Source: Ectopseudomonas composti | Lineage (GTDB): Bacteria > Pseudomonadota > Gammaproteobacteria > Pseudomonadales > Pseudomonadaceae | DNA: 64,000 bases | NCBI RefSeq assembly: GCF_900115475.1 | Contig: NZ_FOWP01000004.1 | Span: 310,001 to 374,000, forward strand | Direction: 5' to 3' | Part shown: positions 33,984-42,150 of the stretch, piece after piece | How positions within the stretch are numbered: the stretch's first letter is position 1 | Layout of the letters: every line of letters begins with the position of its first letter | Translations under genes and position numbers: made by a program | Notes under the pieces: model-generated | What the model saw: the letters and a program-made list of their open reading frames with translations, nothing else | What the model was told of the DNA's origin: nothing | The model's database searches: none

Positions 33984-34286
33984 ATGTGCGAACTCTATGT
34001 AAAGGCTGACCCGATCCTCTACGAATCGCGTTCGCGCTCATTGCGCATCCGCGGCGTGGTGACCACGCTGCGCCTGGAGAATCAGTTCTGGGACATCCTG
34101 CGCGAGATCGCCGAGGTCGATGGCATGACCACCAACCAACTGATCGCCAAACTCTACGAAGAGGTCATGGACTTTCGCGGCGAAGTGGTCAATTTCGCCT
34201 CGTTCCTGCGCGTCAGCTGCACCCGCTACCTGGCTCAAAAGGCCGGGCGTCAGGTGCCGCTGAGGGTGGTGGGGGCCAGCGGCTGA
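33984..34286 (+). CDS. Ribbon-helix-helix domain protein (RHH_4 type)
   Basis: A 100-residue protein with a ribbon-helix-helix fold: TTLRLENQFWDILREIAEVD and MTTNQLIAKLYEEV form the strand and two helices. It is probably a small DNA-binding or aryl-sulfate-type RHH protein of unknown targets. AGGAG lies eight bases before ATG 33984, only two bases after the MITE end. Confidence 0.85.
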   Translation: MCELYVKADPILYESRSRSLRIRGVVTTLRLENQFWDILREIAEVDGMTTNQLIAKLYEEVMDFRGEVVNFASFLRVSCTRYLAQKAGRQVPLRVVGASG

Positions 34287-34287
34287 G

Positions 34288-34386
34288 TCACTGGTACATC
34301 CAGAAGTTGGGATGCTCCTGCACGTTAGGGATATCTGCTTGCTGGGCAGGGTGGGATTGCTGGAAGAGGCGTTTGATCATGCTCAT
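34288..34386 (-). CDS. Small 32-residue protein
   Basis: A 33-codon frame with AGGAG nine bases before ATG 34386 and TGA one base after the convergent RHH stop. The product begins MSMIKRLFQQSHPAQQ and ends HPNFWMYQ; an aromatic-rich tail and amphipathic N terminus are visible. No family is recognised. The strong ribosome site and exact packing against the neighbour favour a real gene, though chance cannot be excluded. Confidence 0.55.
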   Translation of the reverse strand: MSMIKRLFQQSHPAQQADIPNVQEHPNFWMYQ

Positions 34387-34480
34387 GCGGTTTGGCTCCT
34401 GTAGTGGCGAGTGAACAGGCGTGCATGATCGAAAAAACGCTTCGATTGATAAAACGGATTGTCTCTATCCTGCTGATTGG

Positions 34481-34516
34481 GGATGGCTATGCTGAGTCGT
34501 CAGCCTAGCCATCCCG
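34481..34516 (-). terminator. Long hairpin ending the seven-gene minus-strand cluster
   Basis: GGGATGGCTA (34481-34490) pairs with TAGCCATCCC (34507-34516), and after one mismatch GCTGA pairs with TCAGC around a GTCG loop. It begins five bases beyond the kinase stop. No T run follows. Confidence 0.65.
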
Positions 34517-34521
34517 ATCCA

Positions 34522-36009
34522 TCAGGCAGCGCTGCTGATACGCCTGGGCAGGCGCACGCTGACGCGCAGGCCGCCGAGCGGTGATTCGTCGAGAGCGATG
34601 CTGCCCTGATGTAATTCGACCACGCGGCGCACGATGGACAGCCCCAGGCCGGCGCCCTGGCCTTCGCCAATGCGGAAGAAGCGCTCGAACAAGCGCTCGC
34701 GCAACTCCACCGGCACACCGGGGCCACTGTCGAGCACCTGCAGCACCAGTTCCATGGGCGTGGCCTGCAGCTGTACCTGAATGCAGCCGCCGTCGGGCGT
34801 GTACTGCACGGCATTGCTCACCAGGTTTTGCAACAGGATGCCCAGGCTGGGGCCGTCAGCTGGCAGGTGATAGTCGCCCGGCTCCTGAGCTTCGAGAATC
34901 AGCTCCTGGCCGCGATTGAGTGCCAGCGGGGTCAGCTCGGCCAGTTCGCTGCGCAGGAAGGCCAGCAGGTTCAGATCGTCCATGTTCAGGCGCACGCCAT
35001 TGGGGTCCAGCCGCGCCAGGGTCAACAACTGCGTCACCACGCGGGTGGCACGGTCGACACCGTTACCCAATTGTTTTAATGCCTCTTCGCGGTCGCCGGC
35101 GTCGGGTGCTTCCAGGGCGTTCTGCGCATGGATACGCAGCACCGCCAGGGGCGTGCGCAACTCGTGGGCGGCATCGGCGATGAAGCGCTTTTCCTGCTCG
35201 AGCAACTGGTTGACCTGCATCAGCAGCCGGTTCAGCGCCGCCGCCATCGGCTCCAGTTCGTTGGGTAGCGGCGGGAAGACCAGCGGCGCCAGGTTGTCCG
35301 GCGCGCGGCCGCGAATGGCATCGGCCATGCGCTTGAGCGGATATAAACCCCAGCCCACGGTCAGCCACAGCAGCAGGCCGACGATGGGCAGGCCGATCAG
35401 CAGCGGTTGCAGGCTGCGTTTGGCGATCTTGTCGATCAGCTCGCCGCGCACGTCCTCACGCTCGCCGGCCAGCACCCAGTGGTAATCGCGGCTGTCATGC
35501 AGGACGAATACGCGCCAGTTGTGTTCGCCAATGGTCAGGGTGTGGTAGCCGATCAGGTAGCGGGCCAGTTGCGCCAGGCGCTGCTGCATCGGCTGATCGT
35601 TGTCCGGCAATACCAGGCCGAGCTGCTGGATCATGTCGTTGAGCAGACCGGGTGGCGCGCTGGCAGACTGGAACAGCAGCTCGCCATCGTCGTCGAGCAT
35701 CTGGAAGGCCAGCTTGCCTTCGTATTCGTGGCCGAGCAGGTTGTCCGGGTTGCGCGAGCTGTGCAGCAGCAGGGCTTCGTCGAGCACTGCCTGCATCTCG
35801 CGGCGTTCGGTCTCGCTGAGGTCATGGCGCACCAGGCCCATGAGCAGGCGAGCAGTCTGCGACAGCTGAGCATCGAACAGCTCGCGTACTTCGTGCACCG
35901 AGTCGTTGTAGATCTTGTGACTGATCAACCCGAAGCTGCCAGCAACCAGCAGCAGAAGCAGGGCGAGCAGACGGGTGCGGATGGAGCCGAAGGTTTTCAG
36001 CAACCTCAT
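34522..36009 (-). CDS. QseC/TctE-type sensor histidine kinase
   Basis: A 495-residue membrane kinase. TM1 is about 12-30 and TM2 about 201-219; the periplasmic domain between them (about 31-200) fits the 2CSK_N class. HAMP-like sequence leads to the HisKA box ADAAHELRTPLAV with H282, then a HATPase domain with NLVSNAVQYTPDG, DSGPGV and GAGLGLSIV. Its ATG overlaps the regulator stop as ATGA. It is the last gene of a minus-strand run that starts with a hemolysin-family gene, so it may sense that pathway's product or an envelope signal. Confidence 0.92.
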   Translation of the reverse strand: MRLLKTFGSIRTRLLALLLLLVAGSFGLISHKIYNDSVHEVRELFDAQLSQTARLLMGLVRHDLSETERREMQAVLDEALLLHSSRNPDNLLGHEYEGKLAFQMLDDDGELLFQSASAPPGLLNDMIQQLGLVLPDNDQPMQQRLAQLARYLIGYHTLTIGEHNWRVFVLHDSRDYHWVLAGEREDVRGELIDKIAKRSLQPLLIGLPIVGLLLWLTVGWGLYPLKRMADAIRGRAPDNLAPLVFPPLPNELEPMAAALNRLLMQVNQLLEQEKRFIADAAHELRTPLAVLRIHAQNALEAPDAGDREEALKQLGNGVDRATRVVTQLLTLARLDPNGVRLNMDDLNLLAFLRSELAELTPLALNRGQELILEAQEPGDYHLPADGPSLGILLQNLVSNAVQYTPDGGCIQVQLQATPMELVLQVLDSGPGVPVELRERLFERFFRIGEGQGAGLGLSIVRRVVELHQGSIALDESPLGGLRVSVRLPRRISSAA

Positions 36010-36662
36010 TTGTCCACCAGATAACCGACGCCGCGTACCGTGCGGATCAGCTCCGGGAAGAATTTCTTGCGCAGGTGGTGCACGTGCACTTCCAGGGCGT
36101 TGCTTTCCACCTCCTCGTCCCAGCCATAGAGCGCCTGTTGCAGCTTGTCGCGGGTCAGCACGCGACCGGGCTGGATCAGCAACTCGTGCAGGAGGAGGAA
36201 TTCCTTGCGTGGCAGGTTGATGGTCTGGCCCTGGTACTCGACCACCTGGCTCGCCGGGTCGAGGCTGATGCCGCGGTATTCCAGCGCCGGTTGCGGGCGC
36301 TGGAAACTGCGCCGCAGCAAGGCGCGAAGGCGCGCCTTGAGTTCGGCGACATCGAAGGGCTTGATCAGGTAGTCGTCGGCACCGGCATCGAGGCCGGCGA
36401 TGCGGTCGCTGGTGGCGTCACGCGCGGTGAGCACCAGCACCGGCACCGGATTGGCGTTGGAGCGCAGGTGCTTTAGCACCTGCAGGCCATCCATGCGCGG
36501 CAGGCCGAGGTCGAGAATGGCCAGCTCGAAACTCTCGTGGCTCAGCGCATGCAGCGCGCTGGCGCCGTCCTGCAGCCAGTCCACGGTGTAGCCTTCGGGT
36601 TTCAGTGCAGTGCGAATACCTTCGCCCAGTGCCTGATCGTCTTCGACGAGAAGAATGCGCAT
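36006..36662 (-). CDS. OmpR/QseB-type response regulator
   Basis: A 218-residue regulator with a receiver domain (E7-D8-D9 pocket, phospho-acceptor D51 in LAILDLGLPRMDGL, K in DYLIKPFD) and a winged-helix DNA-binding domain (about 125-218, EFLLLHELLIQPGRVLTRD). It overlaps the kinase gene by four bases and lies 29 bases after the TPR gene, close enough for co-transcription with the whole cluster. Confidence 0.94.
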   Translation of the reverse strand: MRILLVEDDQALGEGIRTALKPEGYTVDWLQDGASALHALSHESFELAILDLGLPRMDGLQVLKHLRSNANPVPVLVLTARDATSDRIAGLDAGADDYLIKPFDVAELKARLRALLRRSFQRPQPALEYRGISLDPASQVVEYQGQTINLPRKEFLLLHELLIQPGRVLTRDKLQQALYGWDEEVESNALEVHVHHLRKKFFPELIRTVRGVGYLVDK

Positions 36663-36691
36663 GGCAACTCCTGTAGGGATACGTCCTAGAG

Positions 36692-37342
36692 TTACTGGAG
36701 TTTACTCTCGACTTGCTGCAAAAGCGCCGTGGCTTCTGCGCGGCGGCCCTTGTCGGCCAGTTCGCGGCCAGGACGATCCTTGGCAGCCAGGGCTTTCTCC
36801 AATGCCGCACGGGCTTGCTCGTAACGTTTCTGCCGCTGCAGGAAGTCGCCGTAGAAGTAGTTCGGGTCGAGTCCGTCCGGGTTGATGGCCAGGGCCTGGG
36901 TCAGCATCTTCTCGGCCTGTTCGTCATCGCCAAAGCCGATCGGCCAACCCGGTACCTGGTAGTAGAGGCTGCCAAGGCTGGTATAGGCCGAACCGGCCAG
37001 TGCTTGCGGGTCGATGGCCATGGCTTGCTCCAGGCTGGCCTTGGCTTGCTTGACCAGGCCCAGAGCACCGAGGCCACCCTTGGCGCCGGCCTGGGTGCTG
37101 AGGATGATGCCGCGCCAGATCAGCAGTTCGGCGGCTTTGGGCTCGTTGGCCAGCGCTGCGTCGGCTTGGGTGACGAGTTTGGCAAAGGCCTCTTCGCGCT
37201 GCTTCTCCGGCGTCTGGTAGTTGATTTCGGCCCAGCGTGCCTGCAACTGTTGCAACTGAGCCTGGCCATTGTCACTGAGGGCGAAGGCGGGCAGGGTGGT
37301 GAGGCCTAGGGTGGCGATGATCAGGGTGCGAAATAGGTTCAT
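36692..37342 (-). CDS. Periplasmic TPR-type protein
   Basis: A 216-residue protein with a signal peptide (MNLFRTLIIATLGLTTLPAFA, cleaved near residue 21). Tetratricopeptide-like repeats follow: AELLIWRGIILSTQAG, ASLEQAMAIDPQAL, KMLTQALAINPDGLDP and ARAALEKALAAKD. ATG 37342 is chosen with GAGGAG seven bases upstream. It lies 11 bases after the SDR gene and may scaffold envelope partners of the pathway. Confidence 0.85.
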   Translation of the reverse strand: MNLFRTLIIATLGLTTLPAFALSDNGQAQLQQLQARWAEINYQTPEKQREEAFAKLVTQADAALANEPKAAELLIWRGIILSTQAGAKGGLGALGLVKQAKASLEQAMAIDPQALAGSAYTSLGSLYYQVPGWPIGFGDDEQAEKMLTQALAINPDGLDPNYFYGDFLQRQKRYEQARAALEKALAAKDRPGRELADKGRRAEATALLQQVESKLQ

Positions 37343-37353
37343 GGGCAAGCTCC

Positions 37354-38145
37354 TCAGTGTTTGTTGCGGGCGAAGCGTTGGATGATCGGCAATTGTTTGC
37401 GCAGGGCCTGGTCGACCACGCGTGGCAACAAGCCGTTGAGACGCACGAACAGGCGCTCTGGCCAGCCCAGGTGACGCTCTTCCTGTTCGCGGCGGATGGT
37501 GTCGAGCAACTCCTCTGCCACCTGCGCGGGGTCGTCCATGGCCACGCCGAGTTCATCGTTCATCGCCACCACGCTGGGCGCGTTCATCGAGGTCCGCGTG
37601 GCCCGTGGTGCGAAATACAGGACGCGTACGTGAGTGTCGGCCAGTTCGCGGCGCAGCGCCTCGGAGAAGCCGCGCAGGGCAAACTTGCTGGCGCAGTAGG
37701 CGGCGAAGCCGGGATAGCCGATGGCGCCGAAGGTCGAGCCGACGTTGATCACCAGGGCGCGCCGTTGTGCACGTAGCAGTGGCAGCAGGCGTTGGGTCAG
37801 TTGCAGCGTGGCGGTGACGTTGAGGCCAATCAGCTCGGCGATCTGCTGCTCGTCCTGCTGGTCGAGCATGCCGAAGCGGTTGACCCCGGCCGCATTGATC
37901 AGGCAATTCAGCCCACCGAAGTTCTGCGCCGCGGCGACCAGTGCATCACGTCCGCTGCGGGTGGCGATATCGGCTTGCACCAGTTGCACGTTCTGCGGGA
38001 AGCGTTGCAGCAGCGGCTGCAGGGGTTCCAGGCGACGGCCCACCAGCAGCAGATGAGCGCCTTCGCTGGCCAGACGATGCGCCAGGGCCAGGCCGATGCC
38101 GCCACTGGCGCCGGTAAGCAGGGCACGGCAATCCGTCGGTTGCAT
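37354..38145 (-). CDS. Short-chain dehydrogenase/reductase in hemolysin-ligase cluster
   Basis: A 263-residue SDR. The NAD(P) motif is ALLTGASGGIGLALAHRL, NAAGVNRF follows, and the catalytic pair is in AAYCASKFALRG. R37-like basic residues after the second strand (LLVGRRLEPL) favour NADPH. The start at 38145 is five bases after the stop of the upstream gene. It presumably reduces a keto or aldehyde intermediate made by the ligase and oxygenase-like enzymes encoded ahead of it. Confidence 0.9.
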   Translation of the reverse strand: MQPTDCRALLTGASGGIGLALAHRLASEGAHLLLVGRRLEPLQPLLQRFPQNVQLVQADIATRSGRDALVAAAQNFGGLNCLINAAGVNRFGMLDQQDEQQIAELIGLNVTATLQLTQRLLPLLRAQRRALVINVGSTFGAIGYPGFAAYCASKFALRGFSEALRRELADTHVRVLYFAPRATRTSMNAPSVVAMNDELGVAMDDPAQVAEELLDTIRREQEERHLGWPERLFVRLNGLLPRVVDQALRKQLPIIQRFARNKH

Positions 38146-38149
38146 GACC

Positions 38150-38809
38150 TTACTCCTCGCTCGACAGCGGCAGGCTGCGGAACATGTCGCCGTACAGGCG
38201 GTAGACGACCTTGGCGGTATGCACCACGGCGGCCTTGTCATCGTCGTTGTCCAGTTGGTTCATCAGCTTCTTGAAGAACTCGATGTGCTCCAGGTCCAGG
38301 CTGCCGTGGGAGTTGAGGTAGCTGAAGGCCTTGTTCGGCAGCTGCAGCTTGTCCTGGATGATGCCGGCGGCCTGGGTGGCCAGGGCAATGCTGGTGCCTT
38401 CGAGCACATTGACCATGCCGAAGAAGCTCACCGGGTTGTGCCGAGCGATGCGGTCGTAGACATAGGCCACCATCAGTTCGGTAGACATGTGTGGGGTGCC
38501 GTGGCGTACCGCTTCCTTGTCGGCACCGCAGGCGCCGATGTCATTGAGTACCCATTCCTGGTGGCCGGTTTCTTCCTCGATGTACTCGGCGATGGCTTCG
38601 CGCAGCCATTCCAGGCGTTCCGGCAGGCGTGCGCCACAGGCCATCAGCAGCGGTACGGTGTGCTTGACGTGGTGGTAGGCCTCGGTGAGGAAGGCAATGT
38701 AGCTTCGCAGGGCGACCTGACCGGTCATGGCCTGCTGGATGATCGGCGCGCCGAGCAGGTAGTCGCGTTCGGCCTGGGTCTGGGCCAGCAGGGATTCGTA
38801 GAAACTCAT
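38150..38809 (-). CDS. Heme-oxygenase-like diiron-type enzyme (TenA-like fold)
   Basis: A 219-residue all-helical protein of the TenA/heme-oxygenase-like superfamily. Potential metal ligands are well spaced: E43 with H46/H47, E79-x3-H83, E137 in VLEGTS, and D172-x2-H175 in LDLEHIEFF. This matches heme-oxygenase-like diiron oxidases/oxygenases (HDOs) better than thiaminase II, which relies on a cysteine. ATGA overlap couples it to the ligase gene. Likely role: oxidation of an acyl or amino-acid-derived substrate activated by the ligase. Confidence 0.8.
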   Translation of the reverse strand: MSFYESLLAQTQAERDYLLGAPIIQQAMTGQVALRSYIAFLTEAYHHVKHTVPLLMACGARLPERLEWLREAIAEYIEEETGHQEWVLNDIGACGADKEAVRHGTPHMSTELMVAYVYDRIARHNPVSFFGMVNVLEGTSIALATQAAGIIQDKLQLPNKAFSYLNSHGSLDLEHIEFFKKLMNQLDNDDDKAAVVHTAKVVYRLYGDMFRSLPLSSEE

Positions 38810-40254
38810 GCGTGTACTCCTTCTGCCACCAGGTCATGGATGGCGCTTTGGTAATGATTGAACAGGGCGACGCGGCGTAGGCGACCGTTGGCCGTGGCCA
38901 GGTCGTTGCTCGCGTTGAAAGGGGCATCGGCGCGCAGCCAGTGATGCACACGGGCGTAGTCCGGCAGGCCGTGATTGACGGCGTCCACGGCCGCCTGCAG
39001 CTGCGCATCGGGGGTATTGGCGAAGCGCGGCACCAGCACCGCGACGTTGGCCGGCAACGCCTCGCCGTGCAGCCAGGCCTGGGCGATGGGCAGCTGTTGC
39101 ACCAGCTCGGACTCGACCCATTCTGGGTTGACGTTGCGCCCGAAGGCGGTGATGAACTGATGTTTCTTGCGCCCGTGCAGCACCAGGAAACCGTGCTCGA
39201 AATGACCGAGGTCGCCGGTGCCCAGCCATTCGCCTTGCGGCGCCGGTTCACCGAGGTAACCGAGCATGCGGGCGCCCTTGACCAGCACTTCGCCGTCGGC
39301 TGCCAGGGTCACCTGCAGATGGCCAAGCGGCTGGCCGGTGCTGCCGATGCGGCGCTGCTCGGGCGTGTTCAGGCACACCACCGAGGCGCACTCGGACAGC
39401 CCGTAACCCTCGAAGATCGGAAGACCTAACGCGTCAGCCCGCTCCAGCAATTGTGCGGATACCCGGCCGCCACCGACGGCGACGAAACGTAGCGAGGTCG
39501 GCACCGGCAACTTGCGTTCGCCAGCGCTGACCAGCGCCAGCAGCAATTGCGGCAGCAGGATCAGACTGTGCGGCTGAGCGGCATGCAGCGCCTGGAGAAA
39601 GCGTGCTAGATCGAAGCCGCTGGCCCCGGTCAGGCCGATTTGCGCCATGGGCATCAGCTCGATCCGGGCGCCGGCCATCAGCGGCGCGTAAACGCCGGCG
39701 ATGTTTTCCAGCAGGGTCGCCAGCGGCAGGATGCACAGGTGCCGCTGTACTTTGCGGCTGACGCTGGCCTTGACCAGGCTGTCGGCCACTGCCAGCTGCG
39801 TCTCCAGATCCAGGCACACGCCCTTGGGCTGGCCGGTGGTGCCGGAGGTATAGGTGATCTTGCAGGTGTTCTGGTGCAGCGCCGCAGGTTGCGCCACCGA
39901 GCGGCGATGGATATCGGCCTCCACGGTCGCGAAGCCAGGTGCGCGTGTGCCGATCAGGCAGTCGATGCCGGCACTGTCGAGCACATGGCGCTGCTGGTCG
40001 GCAGAGAAGAACGCTGGCACCGGTACGCAAACCAGACCAGCGTGCAGTGCCGCCAGGTCCCACAGCACCCAGTCGATGCCGTTGTCCAGGGCCAGCGCCA
40101 CGCGATGGGCGCCGAGTGCACGCAAGTGCCTGCCACGCGCCGCGACCGCGCCGAGCAGTTCGGCATAGGTCAAGGTGCGTTCGCCTTCGGCCAGGGCGAT
40201 GTGCGGGCCGAACTCGCCCAGGCGGGCGAACAAGGATTCAGCTGCAGACCACAT
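38806..40254 (-). CDS. AMP-binding acyl-CoA synthetase/ligase
   Basis: A 482-residue adenylate-forming ligase. Core motifs are ITYTSGTTGQPKGV, FEGYGLSECASVV, and GTGDLGHFEHGFLVLHGRKK. Length is slightly below that of long-chain acyl-CoA synthetases. The start at 40254 (MWSAAESL) overlaps the hemolysin-family stop by 17 bases; longer starts fall deep in that gene. It should activate a fatty or other carboxylic acid for use by neighbouring enzymes. Confidence 0.92.
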   Translation of the reverse strand: MWSAAESLFARLGEFGPHIALAEGERTLTYAELLGAVAARGRHLRALGAHRVALALDNGIDWVLWDLAALHAGLVCVPVPAFFSADQQRHVLDSAGIDCLIGTRAPGFATVEADIHRRSVAQPAALHQNTCKITYTSGTTGQPKGVCLDLETQLAVADSLVKASVSRKVQRHLCILPLATLLENIAGVYAPLMAGARIELMPMAQIGLTGASGFDLARFLQALHAAQPHSLILLPQLLLALVSAGERKLPVPTSLRFVAVGGGRVSAQLLERADALGLPIFEGYGLSECASVVCLNTPEQRRIGSTGQPLGHLQVTLAADGEVLVKGARMLGYLGEPAPQGEWLGTGDLGHFEHGFLVLHGRKKHQFITAFGRNVNPEWVESELVQQLPIAQAWLHGEALPANVAVLVPRFANTPDAQLQAAVDAVNHGLPDYARVHHWLRADAPFNASNDLATANGRLRRVALFNHYQSAIHDLVAEGVHA

Positions 40255-40927
40255 TGGGCATGTCCTCCAGGGCATAGAGCGGTTGATGACCGAGGCGCGG
40301 ATAGGCACCCAGCTGCAGCAGACGCTGGTGGCCGCCATGAATGTCGCCGGCCATGACCAACGGGCGGTTGTCGTAGTAACTGCCCCAGTCGGCCAACTCA
40401 TCGCCCATGCGCGCCGGATCGGCTTCACCGAGGGCGATGGGTGTCAGGCCCAGACGCTGGAAACTGTTGAGCAGCGTCGGCGTGCCGGTGAAGGTGACCC
40501 AACGAAAACCCATGGCCACCAGCAGATCGGTCAGGGCGACGATCAGCAGGCGCGCCGCGCCAGGGCTATCGGCGGCCATGTTGCCCACTTCCACCAGCTC
40601 ACCACGGCCAGGCTCGCTGTTGCCCAGGCGCGCGCCGATGGCAGCCTGGATCGGCTCGTCCAGATAACGCTCGAGAAACAATGGGCCGCTGTTGCCGCTG
40701 CGTACGCCCACCGCGCCAAGCAACTGGCCGGTCTGGTTTTCCAAGCCGAACAGGCAAGGCATGAAGTGGCGGATGCGTGCGCCGTGCTGCAACTCGAAGC
40801 GCTGGCGGATGAACTGCTCCAGGGCAACGCGACGGGCGCTGTTGAGAGAAGCCAGGTGGAGTTCGTAACTATCGCCGCGCCCGATTCGGGCAACGGGACG
40901 ATCATGATGCGCCCAGGGTAGTTCCAT
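40238..40927 (-). CDS. Thermostable-hemolysin family protein (GNAT-like)
   Basis: A 229-residue protein of the thermostable hemolysin family first named in Vibrio. It contains RQRFELQHGARIRHFMPCLF, PLFLERYLDEPIQ, and VEVGNMAA, a pattern that recalls GNAT/acyl-homoserine-lactone-synthase-like acyltransferases (long chain with the conserved LxRYLDEP region). No signal peptide is present, so a direct pore-forming role is doubtful. It opens the seven-gene cluster and overlaps the ligase gene, which supports an enzymatic, acyl-transfer role. Confidence 0.8.
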   Translation of the reverse strand: MELPWAHHDRPVARIGRGDSYELHLASLNSARRVALEQFIRQRFELQHGARIRHFMPCLFGLENQTGQLLGAVGVRSGNSGPLFLERYLDEPIQAAIGARLGNSEPGRGELVEVGNMAADSPGAARLLIVALTDLLVAMGFRWVTFTGTPTLLNSFQRLGLTPIALGEADPARMGDELADWGSYYDNRPLVMAGDIHGGHQRLLQLGAYPRLGHQPLYALEDMPNVVCS

Positions 40928-41009
40928 GCTCGGAACCTCGGTGATGAACCTGGGGCCAATTGTGTGAGGGGGTGGCTTAACGCTGTATTAAGCCTTTGCA
41001 GAATGTTTC

Positions 41010-41031
41010 GGGCGCCCGCAGATGGGCGCCC
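41010..41031 (-). terminator. GGGCGCCC hairpin
   Basis: Two GGGCGCCC units separated by GCAGAT lie 19 bases after the stop of the NTF2-like gene. A strong stem without T run; probable terminator. Confidence 0.5.
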
Positions 41032-41049
41032 ACGTGCCTTGTGTGCTTT

Positions 41050-41448
41050 TCAGCCCACCTGCGCAACCCAGTCATTGAGGTTGTAGTAGTTGCTGATGCG
41101 CGCCACTTTGCCGTTCTTGATCGCGAAGAAAGCTCCGGCCGGCAGCACGTAGGTCTGGCCATTGGCGGGCGGCAGGCCTTCGTCGTCGGCCAGGTATTCG
41201 CCGTGCACCACGAACTCGGCGGCGGCGCGACTGCCATCGGCGTTCTGCATCACCACGATGTCGGTGAGGCGTTCGCGGTAGCAGCGGTTCATCTTGTCCA
41301 TGAAGGCGGCGAAGGTGGCCTTGCCGATCTCGCGTTCGCCCTGGTTGATGTCGTGCACCACGTCGTCTGTCAGCAGGTCGAGGAAGGCGGGCATGTCGCC
41401 GGCGTTGAAGGCGGTGTAGTAGGCCTGAACCAGTTCGGTGGCGGTCAT
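41050..41448 (-). CDS. SnoaL/NTF2-like protein (ketosteroid isomerase-related)
   Basis: A 132-residue cone-fold protein. The N-terminal helix ELVQAYYTAFNAGDMPAFLD and strands LTDDVVHDINQGERE and GAFFAIKNGKVARISNYYN are typical of the nuclear transport factor 2/ketosteroid isomerase group. It is divergent from the GNAT gene. Could be an isomerase, dehydratase or binding protein; no specific substrate can be named. Confidence 0.85.
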   Translation of the reverse strand: MTATELVQAYYTAFNAGDMPAFLDLLTDDVVHDINQGEREIGKATFAAFMDKMNRCYRERLTDIVVMQNADGSRAAAEFVVHGEYLADDEGLPPANGQTYVLPAGAFFAIKNGKVARISNYYNLNDWVAQVG

Positions 41449-41559
41449 GGCTAAGTTCCTTTCGTAGCGTGGTTAGTGGTTCGTTGGCCCGCATGATAAG
41501 TTCACCGTTTACTGCTGGTATAGCTACCGGCGCCACCCTGTTGCTGGCGAGCGACTGCA

Positions 41560-42150
41560 ATGGATATCCGGCTGCTCCGGGGGGCGGAGATCGAACCCCA
41601 TATCGACGACCTGGCGCGCCTGCGCATCCAGGTATTCCGCGAGTTTCCCTATCTCTACGACGGCAACCTCGACTACGAGGCCGAGTACCTGGCCACCTAC
41701 GTGCGCAGTGCCGATAGCCTGTGCGTGCTGGTACGTGACCAGGGCCGTGTGGTTGGTGCGTCCACGGCGCTGCCACTGGCCGATGAAACCGAGGAATTTC
41801 AGCAGCCGTTCATCGCTGCGGGCTGGAACCCGGCGCGAGTCTTCTACTGCGCCGAGTCGGTGGTTTTGCCAGCCTGGCGCGAGCGGGGTTTGGGTGTGCG
41901 CTTTTTCGCCGAGCGCGAGGCCCATGCGCTTGCGCTGGGCCGCTTCGACTGGTGCGCGTTCTGCGCTGTGCAGCGCCCGCTCGACCACCCACGCCGGCCC
42001 GCCGACTACCAGCCGCTGGACGCGTTCTGGACGCGCCGTGGCTACCGTCATTATCCCGAATTGCACACCCATTACCACTGGCGCGATCTGGACGAAGCCG
42101 AGGAGTCGGCCAAACCCATGTCGTTCTGGTTGAAGGAGCTTGCCGTATGA
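41560..42150 (+). CDS. GNAT-family acetyltransferase
   Basis: A 196-residue GNAT-fold protein. It begins MDIRLLRGAEIEPHIDDL, has the acetyl-CoA-loop-like stretch PAWRERGLGVRFFAEREAHA near residues 104-124, and ends with a tail WHYRD-like strand (HTHYHWRDLDEAEESAKPMSFW). Its stop overlaps the nitrilase start as ATGA. Pairs of this GNAT type with a carbon-nitrogen hydrolase are recurrent in proteobacteria, which suggests that one acylates and the other hydrolyses related amides. Confidence 0.87.
   Translation: MDIRLLRGAEIEPHIDDLARLRIQVFREFPYLYDGNLDYEAEYLATYVRSADSLCVLVRDQGRVVGASTALPLADETEEFQQPFIAAGWNPARVFYCAESVVLPAWRERGLGVRFFAEREAHALALGRFDWCAFCAVQRPLDHPRRPADYQPLDAFWTRRGYRHYPELHTHYHWRDLDEAEESAKPMSFWLKELAV

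Noticed and set aside
40238..40927. Pore-forming toxin
   Set aside because: Despite the hemolysin family name there is no signal peptide or amphipathic pore region, and the sequence and operon suggest a GNAT-like enzyme.
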